A stretch of 64,000 bases of DNA, from NCBI RefSeq assembly GCF_027580225.2, contig NC_073346.2, positions 7,032,001 to 7,096,000 of the forward strand, read 5' to 3'. This document shows positions 57,661-64,000 of this stretch, in pieces. Below the pieces are notes generated by a model. That model saw only the letters and a program-made list of their open reading frames with translations, did not search any database and had not been told where the DNA came from. How positions within the stretch are numbered: the first letter of the stretch is position 1; each line of letters starts with the position of its first letter. This stretch comes from Misgurnus anguillicaudatus. Its lineage: Eukaryota > Chordata > Actinopteri > Cypriniformes > Cobitidae. The position numbers were made by a program, and so were the translations under genes.

Positions 57661-57733
57661 CGAGCCAGCCAGGAGTCGAACCTAGAATCTTCTGATCCGT
57701 AGTCAGACGCGTTATCCATTGCGCCACTGGCCC
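57661..57733 (-). tRNA. tRNA-Arg(ACG), unit 1
   Basis: 73 nt on the minus strand, full cloverleaf: GGGCCAG acceptor, TGGCGCAATGG A box, TCTGACTACGGATCAGA anticodon arm with ACG, and GGTTCGACTCC B box. One T-stem pair is a G-T wobble. A run of five T lies about 7 bases past the 3' end on the transcribed strand, a normal Pol III terminator. Supplies arginine for CGN codons after A34-to-inosine editing. Confidence 0.95.
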
Positions 57734-57785
57734 AACGCCAGAAACCTGGGAAGTCATGCTTGGAGAAGACAGCTGGATTCTGGAG

Positions 57786-58399
57786 GCCAGCTGCCAAACT
57801 TCATTATTAAATATTAATCCGGTTTTACTCTGCCATCATTAAATCCATTATTACACAATCAATAATTACATGGTTCCCTGCTGCAGCAGCCAAGGACAAG
57901 GCCAAGCTGCAGCGGGTGATCCGCTCGGCAGAGAGAGTGATCAACACCTCTCTACCTTCTCTGGAATCCCTTCACAACATCAGGGCTGTGAGAAGGGCAA
58001 GAAAAATTATGTCTGACCCATCTCATCCAGGCTGTACCATGTTTCAGCTGCTCCCTTCAGGTAGAAGGCTTCGGCTCCCGAGAACTGCAAAATCCCGGCA
58101 TCGCCTGAGCTTCTTTCCCACGGCCGCCAGGCTGCTTAATGACAATTCAATTCCTTTTCAGGACTGAATGCACTGTTTGCACTTTATTGTTTCTATTACT
58201 CCTACTTTTATCATTCAGTATTAGTGTAAGTATCATTATTACTCTTAGCACCTTCCATTCACCTTCCATATGACTGTGTATTGTCATATCTTGTTCTGTC
58301 TTAATGTTTCGTTTGCCACATTACATCCATGCGTGACTGGATGTAAAGAATTCCAATTGTGTTTGACACTATATTGCAATAAATTGAACCTTGAACCTT
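57786..58399 (+). pseudogene. LINE RT C-terminus and 3' UTR, unit 1
   Basis: 'RFYSAIIKSIITQSIITWF' then 'QRVIRSAERVINTSLPSLES', 'ARKIMSDPSHPG' and 'QLLPSGRRLRLPR' form the C-terminal end of a non-LTR retrotransposon RT, ending at a stop at 58165-58167. A 3' UTR follows that ends ATTGAACCTTGAACC, a short repeated tail. The copy is 5'-truncated. It lies between tRNA-Arg and tRNA-Leu and has been multiplied with the array. The reading is open in all three units, which reflects recent copying rather than selection. The clade is not certain. Confidence 0.75.
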
Positions 58400-58525
58400 C
58401 ATCTCTACCAAAATGGGAAACCGGGTCATCCCCCGCGTGCCTGTCTCCTGGCGTCTTTGAAAAGGACGCTCCCTCGGAAGAAAGCGCGATACACAGCACG
58501 GGTGGCTACAACAAAGGCAAGAGAA

Positions 58526-58608
58526 TGTCAGAAGTGGGATTCGAACCCACGCCTCCAGAGGAGACTGCGACCTGAACGCAGCGCCTTAGACCGCTCGGCC
58601 ATCCTGAC
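58526..58608 (-). tRNA. tRNA-Leu(CAG), unit 1
   Basis: 83 nt, minus strand, with the long variable arm of type II tRNAs. It has a GTCAGGATGGCCGAGCGGTC acceptor/D arm, TTCAGGT anticodon loop with CAG, and GGTTCGAATCC B box. A TTTT stop signal is not present within the first 40 bases past the 3' end (only TTT), so termination may be leaky. Otherwise a standard intact gene. Confidence 0.95.
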
Positions 58609-59723
58609 CAACCCAACTGGCCCGGGCGAGTCGATTGTGCTCCTCAGCGAATGTGCCGGTGTAGCTTTTGGAATGACTCACGATTTTATTGCCTTCATGC
58701 AGCTCATCTTTAATTCTTATTTATTTCTTTACAAACGCCTTGAAATAGTGACGAATGTGGATTTTTCGAAATGAGGAACAATGTGCCCGAAGCCTTTCAT
58801 TTGCCAAAAGCACACCCAGCCCGTCTCCATATGCCCTGTAACGGATGCTGTCAAAGTGGTTTTGCATTCAATGATCCTTTCCCCCTTGATCATACTGTTT
58901 TAGAACAGGGTCACAAAAAGGAATCGCCATTCTCAGACCCTGCTCGTTCTACTTGAACGCGCAATGAAAATACTTGATCAAATGCGGATGGACGCCGGCA
59001 TTGCAATTTAGCGAAAAAGCGCCATCTCTCTACGTCTCAGGGCCTTTTTATGGTTCGCAGTTGCCTTCTAATGTAGACAACAGTTAACCATACGGCGGCG
59101 ACATCCTTAAAAGAACCGGTGGCATTGTGTCTCGAGCACACAAGGCAAACAAGAGATTCTTCAAGAGGTGAGTGCGAAGTACAGTTTACTGCCACAGGCA
59201 ATGGCCGCAGAGCTTTTTCTTTAACAGACTCTAATACGTGGAACACGTCACCAACTTACATAGGACAGTCTTTCAACTTTAGCACAATTTAAGTTTTTCT
59301 ACTAGATAATGAGGCTAAAGACGAGCCAAACACGTGATCACTGAACAACTGGGACTTTGCATTGTGGATATGTAACGTTATTCCATTAATCTGTCAGCTG
59401 TGTCAAATGTAAGTGTTTATTTATAATGGGTTTTATCTAGCCTGAGAGCATGTGCGCCAAGATCGTCCAGCAACGGCAGGCGTGCCATTCTCGACACCAT
59501 TTAAAAAACAATAGGAATCCTGGGCATGACATAGCCCCTCTGTGTCTCCTTGAAGTTGTTTCTGTACGTGTAACAAATTAAGAACGAGAAGGTCCTCAGT
59601 GTGGGTAGCCAGAGTGCAAGAAGCCCAGTCGTGCTCTCCTCGCAGGAGTTTCCTCGCTGGTGGCGCACAAAATGCCACGCAACCAGACACAAGGGGCACC
59701 CCAGGAGCCGTCGATCTGGGCGT
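58609..59723. other. Unit spacer, unit 1
   Basis: 1.1 kb without a recognised gene, repeated in units 2 and 3. Short open readings here have no domain resemblance. It may hold upstream control sequence for the flanking tRNA genes, but I see no known element. Confidence 0.4.
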
Positions 59724-59797
59724 GCCTCGTTGGCGCAGTTAGGCAGCGCGTCAGTCTCATAATCTGAAGGTCGTGAGTTCGAGCCTCACACGGGGCA
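59724..59797 (+). tRNA. elongator tRNA-Met(CAT), unit 1
   Basis: 74 nt: GCCTCGTTGGCGCAGTTAGG acceptor/D arm, CTCATAA anticodon loop with CAT, and AGTTCGAGCCT T loop. TTTT follows at 59806-59809. The GCCTCGT...ACGGGGC acceptor pattern identifies the elongator, not the initiator, Met tRNA. Confidence 0.95.
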
Positions 59798-59879
59798 GGG
59801 TGCCCTTTTGTCGACTAGTTTGAGCCTTTAGCCCCGTTTTCCTTCCGCAGGCGTCCACGGTCTGAAGGCCAGCGTGTCC

Positions 59880-59951
59880 TCCCTGGTGGTCTAGTGGCTA
59901 GGATTCGGCGCTCTCACCGCCGCGGCCCGGGTTCGATTCCCGGTCAGGGAA
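59880..59951 (+). tRNA. tRNA-Glu(CTC), unit 2
   Basis: 72 nt, intact. The acceptor TCCCTGG pairs with TCAGGGA, the anticodon stem CGGCG/CGCCG encloses loop CTCTCAC with CTC, and the B box is GGTTCGATTCC. TTTT at 59957-59960 is a Pol III terminator. It is the only fully intact Glu gene of the three units. Confidence 0.96.
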
Positions 59952-60048
59952 CGCTCTTTTGACGTGCGCTTGCCTTTTTCACCGGCCGGGTTATGCGCAA
60001 TGCTGGCTTCGAAGGCAAGGATCGCAGCACCTCCAAGAGGCAAAGCTT

Positions 60049-60133
60049 CACTGCCTCCGGCCCATCGACCTAAGGTTGGACGGCTAAATTGCCTGCCTGC
60101 AGTCCTGCGCTCCGCCATCTGAGCAATCAGAGG
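60049..60133 (-). pseudogene. tRNA-Tyr relic with intron, unit 2
   Basis: Same relic as in unit 1, without visible change. D and anticodon arms are recognisable, the T loop is lost. Confidence 0.6.
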
Positions 60134-60219
60134 CTGGTGTGCGTCCTCTGCTCTACTGAGGCATGTTGACGCAGGACAGCAGACACCCAACTTGTGGGAG
60201 GAAGGAGTAAAAACAATAT

Positions 60220-60292
60220 CGAGCCAGCCAGGAGTCGAACCTAGAATCTTCTGATCCGTAGTCAGACGCGTTATCCATTGCGCCACTGGCCC
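60220..60292 (-). tRNA. tRNA-Arg(ACG), unit 2
   Basis: 73 nt, identical to the unit 1 gene, with the same T5 terminator on the transcribed strand (60209-60213 as A on the plus strand). Confidence 0.95.
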
Positions 60293-60344
60293 AACGCCAG
60301 AAACCTGGGAAGTCATGCTTGGAGAAGACAGCTGGATTCTGGAG

Positions 60345-60958
60345 GCCAGCTGCCAAACTTCATTATTAAATATTAATCCGGTTTTACTCTGCCATCATTA
60401 AATCCATTATTACACAATCAATAATTACATGGTTCCCTGCTGCAGCAGCCAAGGACAAGGCCAAGCTGCAGCGGGTGATCCGCTCGGCAGAGAGAGTGAT
60501 CAACACCTCTCTACCTTCTCTGGAATCCCTTCATAACATCAGGGCTGTGAGAAGGGCAAGAAAAATTATGTCTGACCCATCTCATCCAGGCTGTACCATG
60601 TTTCAGCTGCTCCCTTCAGGTAGAAGGCTTCGGCTCCCGAGAACTGCAAAATCCCGGCATCGCCTGAGCTTCTTTCCCACGGCCGCCAGGCTGCTTAATG
60701 ACAATTCAATTCCTTTTCAGGACTGAATGCACTGTTTGCACTTTATTGTTTCTATTACTCCTACTTTTATCATTCAGTATTAGTGTAAGTATCATTATTA
60801 CTCTTAGCACCTTCCATTCACCTTCCATATGACTGTGTATTGTCATATCTTGTTCTGTCTTAATGTTTCGTTTGCCACATTACATCCATGCGTGACTGGA
60901 TGTAAAGAATTCCAATTGTGTTTGACACTATATTGCAATAAATTGAACCTTGAACCTT
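60345..60958 (+). pseudogene. LINE RT C-terminus and 3' UTR, unit 2
   Basis: Copy of the unit 1 fragment, with a single visible silent-type change (CACAAC to CATAAC) in the coding part. Confidence 0.75.
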
Positions 60959-61084
60959 CATCTCTACCAAAATGGGAAACCGGGTCATCCCCCGCGTGCC
61001 TGTCTCCTGGCGTCTTTGAAAAGGACGCTCCCTCGGAAGAAAGCGCGATACACAGCACGGGTGGCTACAACAAAGGCAAGAGAA

Positions 61085-61167
61085 TGTCAGAAGTGGGATT
61101 CGAACCCACGCCTCCAGAGGAGACTGCGACCTGAACGCAGCGCCTTAGACCGCTCGGCCATCCTGAC
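61085..61167 (-). tRNA. tRNA-Leu(CAG), unit 2
   Basis: 83 nt, identical to the unit 1 gene. Confidence 0.95.
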
Positions 61168-62282
61168 CAACCCAACTGGCCCGGGCGAGTCGATTGTGCT
61201 CCTCAGCGAATGTGCCGGTGTAGCTTTTGGAATGACTCACGATTTTATTGCCTTCATGCAGCTCATCTTTAATTCTTATTTATTTCTTTACAAACGCCTT
61301 GAAATAGTGACGAATGTGGATTTTTCGAAATGAGGAACAATGTGCCCGAAGCCTTTCATTTGCCAAAAGCACACCCAGCCCGTCTCCATATGCCCTGTAA
61401 CGGATGCTGTCAAAGTGGTTTTGCATTCAATGATCCTTTCCCCCTTGATCATACTGTTTTAGAACAGGGTCACAAAAAGGAATCGCCATTCTCAGACCCT
61501 GCTCGTTCTACTTGAACGCGCAATGAAAATACTTGATCAAATGCGGATGGACGCCGGCATTGCAATTTAGCGAAAAAGCGCCATCTCTCTACGTCTCAGG
61601 GCCTTTTTATGGTTCGCAGTTGCCTTCTAATGTAGACAACAGTTAACCATACGGCGGCGACATCCTTAAAAGAACCGGTGGCATTGTGTCTCGAGCACAC
61701 AAGGCAAACAAGAGATTCTTCAAGAGGTGAGTGCGAAGTACAGTTTACTGCCACAGGCAATGGCCGCAGAGCTTTTTCTTTAACAGACTCTAATACGTGG
61801 AACACGTCACCAACTTACATAGGACAGTCTTTCAACTTTAGCACAATTTAAGTTTTTCTACTAGATAATGAGGCTAAAGACGAGCCAAACACGTGATCAC
61901 TGAACAACTGGGACTTTGCATTGTGGATATGTAACGTTATTCCATTAATCTGTCAGCTGTGTCAAATGTAAGTGTTTATTTATAATGGGTTTTATCTAGC
62001 CTGAGAGCATGTGCGCCAAGATCGTCCAGCAACGGCAGGCGTGCCATTCTCGACACCATTTAAAAGACGATAGGAATCCTGGGCATGACATAGCCCCTCT
62101 GTGTCTCCTTGAAGTTGTTTCTGTACGTGTAACAAATTAAGAACGAGAAGGTCCTCAGTGTGGGTAGCCAGAGTGCAAGAAGCCCAGTCGTGCTCTCCTC
62201 GCAGGAGTTTCCTCGCTGGTGGCGCACAAAATGCCACGCAACCAGACACAAGGGGCCACCCAGGAGCTGTCAGTCTGGGCGT
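61168..62282. other. Unit spacer, unit 2
   Basis: Same spacer as 58609-59723 with a few substitutions (for example near 62066 and 62256-62272). Confidence 0.4.
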
Positions 62283-62356
62283 GCCTCGTTGGCGCAGTTA
62301 GGCAGCGCGTCAGTCTCATAATCTGAAGGTCGTGAGTTCGAGCCTCACACGGGGCA
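62283..62356 (+). tRNA. elongator tRNA-Met(CAT), unit 2
   Basis: 74 nt, identical to the unit 1 gene. TTTT follows in TTCCCTTTTGTC. Confidence 0.95.
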
Positions 62357-62448
62357 GGGTTCCCTTTTGTCGACTAGTTTGAGACTTTAGCCCCGTTTTC
62401 CTTCCGCACAGTGTGCCAGGCGTCCACGGCCTGAAGGCCAGCGTGTCC

Positions 62449-62520
62449 TCCCTGGTGGTCTAGTGGCTAGGATTCGGCCCTCTCACCTCCGCGGCCCGGG
62501 TTCGATTCCCGGTCAGGGAA
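62449..62520 (+). tRNA. tRNA-Glu(CTC), unit 3, anticodon stem damaged
   Basis: 72 nt with intact acceptor, D and T arms and CTC loop. The stem reads CGGCC/CTCCG in place of CGGCG/CGCCG, so the two pairs next to the loop are C-C and C-T mismatches. A and B boxes and the TTTT terminator are intact, so it could be transcribed, but the tRNA would probably be unstable or poorly used. Confidence 0.85.
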
Positions 62521-62617
62521 CGCTCTTTTGACGAGCGCTTGCCTTTTACACCGGCCGGGTTATGCGCAATGCTGGCTTCGAAGGCAAGGATCGCAGCACC
62601 TCCAAGAGGCAAAGCTT

Positions 62618-62702
62618 CACTGCCTCCGGCCCATCGACCTAAGGTTGGACGGCTAAATTGCCTGCCTGCAGTCCTGCGCTCCGCCATCTGAGCAATCAGA
62701 GG
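62618..62702 (-). pseudogene. tRNA-Tyr relic with intron, unit 3
   Basis: Same relic as in units 1 and 2. Confidence 0.6.
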
Positions 62703-62788
62703 CTGGTGTGCGTCCTCTGCTCTACTGAGGCATGTTGACGCAGGACAGCAGACACCCAACTTGTGGGAGGAAGGAGTAAAAATAGGAT

Positions 62789-62861
62789 CGAGCCAGCCAG
62801 GAGTCGAACCTAGAATCTTCTGATCCGTAGTCAGACGCGTTATCCATTGCACCACTGGCCC
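62789..62861 (-). tRNA. tRNA-Arg(ACG), unit 3
   Basis: 73 nt. One D-stem base in the A box differs (TGGTGCAATGG for TGGCGCAATGG), which still allows a wobble pair. AAAAA on the plus strand just outside gives the T5 terminator. Probably functional. Confidence 0.92.
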
Positions 62862-62910
62862 AACGCCAGACCGTGGGAAGTCATGCTTGGAGAAGACAGC
62901 TGGATTCTGG

Positions 62911-63526
62911 AGGCCAGCTGCCAAACTTCATTATTAAATATTAATCCGGTTTTACTCTGCCATCATTAAATCCATTATTACACAATCAATAATTACATGG
63001 TTCCCTGCTGCAGCAGCCAAGGACAAGGCCAAGCTGCAGCGGGTGATCCGCTCGGCAGAGAGAGTGATCAACACCTCTCTACCTTCTCTGGAATCCCTTC
63101 ACAACATCAGGGCTGTGAGAAGGGCAAGAAAAATTATGTCTGACCCATCTCATCCAGGCTGTACCATAATTCAGCTGCTCCCTTCAGGTAGAAGGCTTCG
63201 GCTCCCGAGAACTGCAAAATCCCGGCATCGCCTGAGCTTCTTTCCCACGGCCGCCAGGCTGCTTAATGACAATTCAATTCCTTTTCAGGACTGAATGCAC
63301 TGTTTACACTTTATTGTTTCTATTACTCCTACTTTTATCATTCAGTATTAGTGTAAGTATCATTATTACTCTTAGCACCTTCCATTCACCTTCCATATGA
63401 CTGTGTATTGTCATATCTTGTTCTGTCTTAATGTTTCGTTTGCCACATTACATCCATGCGTGACTGGATGTAAAGAATTCCAATTGTGTTTGACACTATA
63501 TTGCAATAAATTGAACCTTGAACCTT
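62911..63526 (+). pseudogene. LINE RT C-terminus and 3' UTR, unit 3
   Basis: Third copy. It differs from the others by a Met-Phe to Ile-Ile change (ATGTTT to ATAATT near 63166) and one base in the 3' UTR. Confidence 0.75.
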
Positions 63527-63652
63527 CATCTCTACCAAAATGGGAAACCGGGTCATCCCCCGCGTGCCTGTCTCCTGGCGTCTTTGAAAAGGACGCTCCC
63601 TCGGAAGAAAGCGCGATACACAGCACGGGTGGCTACAACAAAGGCAAGAGAA

Positions 63653-63735
63653 TGTCAGAAGTGGGATTCGAACCCACGCCTCCAGAGGAGACTGCGACCT
63701 GAACGCAGCGCCTTAGACCGCTCGGCCATCCTGAC
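63653..63735 (-). tRNA. tRNA-Leu(CAG), unit 3
   Basis: 83 nt, identical to the other two. The spacer beyond it runs to the window end, where the Met gene of this unit would lie outside. Confidence 0.95.
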
Positions 63736-64000
63736 CAACCCAACTGGCCGGGCGAGTCGATTGTGCTCCTCAGCGAATGTGCCGGTGTAGCTTTTGGAAT
63801 GACTCACGATTTTATTGCCTTCATGCAGCTCATCTTTAATTCTTATTTATTTCTTTACAAACGCCTTGAAATAGTGACGAATGTGGATTTTTCGAAATGA
63901 GGAACAATGTGCCCGAAGCCTTTCATTTGCCAAAAGCACACCCAGCCCGTCTCCATATGCCCTGTAACGGATGCTGTCAAAGTGGTTTTGCATTCAATGA

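Larger units (their letters stand above)
57252..64000. repeat. Tandem tRNA-gene array, period about 2.56 kb
   Basis: Three head-to-tail units: about 57252-59848, 59849-62406 and 62407 to the window end (partial). Corresponding tRNA-Arg genes are 2559 and 2569 bp apart. The units are nearly identical over their whole length, including non-coding spacers and an embedded LINE end. Each carries tRNA-Glu(+), a tRNA-Tyr relic(-), tRNA-Arg(-), a LINE 3' end(+) and tRNA-Leu(-), and each complete unit ends with tRNA-Met(+). Units differ by small indels (a 37-bp duplication and 11-bp deletion in unit 1, about 10 bp at the start of unit 2). Confidence 0.95.

Noticed and set aside
57395..57797. Minus-strand open reading of 120 codons repeated in units 2 and 3
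   Set aside because: It runs straight through the tRNA-Arg gene and tRNA-Tyr relic. It is conserved only because the whole unit is copied.
58391..58774. 127-codon open reading repeated in each unit
   Set aside because: It overlaps tRNA-Leu on the opposite strand and has no domain; its repetition is explained by the tandem array.

Overview
The window looks like vertebrate, most likely teleost and probably cyprinid, nuclear DNA. The reasons are L2-type LINEs with a (GAATT)n tail, many fish-type Tc1 and hAT transposons, a DANA-like tRNA-derived SINE fragment, long CA, TA and GA microsatellites, and a cluster of eukaryotic tRNA genes. I recognise no host protein-coding gene. Every protein-like stretch I can explain comes from a transposable element, and all of them are broken. 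This is family-level recognition by eye; no database search was run.

From 1 to 16.7 kb there is a mosaic of decayed elements. These are an L2 fragment (minus strand), an RTE-like LINE 3' end, a hAT derivative, a Tc1 element whose transposase is split by a MITE, further Tc1 pieces, a 649-bp MITE, and a two-gene transposon remnant at about 9.6-12.5 kb. That remnant has a SWIM/YqaJ/PHD protein on the plus strand and a DDE transposase on the minus strand, an ISL2EU-like arrangement. It is followed by a 3.3-kb 5'-truncated L2 LINE with its 3' UTR and tail.

From 16.7 to 34 kb there are two full copies of one hAT family in opposite orientation (17373-19736 and 27076-29373), each with a perfect 8-bp target duplication. 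Between them lie another hAT with a perfect duplication, degraded Ty3/Gypsy chromovirus pieces, and a TTAA-flanked element with long terminal inverted repeats that itself carries a nested hAT. After them come more MITEs and a probable solo LTR.

From 34 to 57 kb the DNA is more AT-rich and partly single-copy, with a few candidate conserved non-coding stretches. It also holds an AT-flanked element carrying an exon-like piece related to the first YqaJ gene family, a tiny LTR element, four copies of a TTAACTC repeat family, several TTAA- or hAT-type MITEs, a second LINE RT and a hAT transposase with a large internal deletion.

From 57.25 kb to the end lies a tandem array with a period of about 2.56 kb (two full units and a partial third). 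Each unit carries tRNA-Glu(CTC), a relic of an intron-containing tRNA-Tyr, tRNA-Arg(ACG), the 3' end of a LINE and tRNA-Leu(CAG). The two complete units also carry elongator tRNA-Met(CAT). These tRNAs are the only genes in the window likely to be functional. Copies have begun to diverge: the unit-1 Glu gene has lost its anticodon and the unit-3 Glu gene has a damaged anticodon stem.
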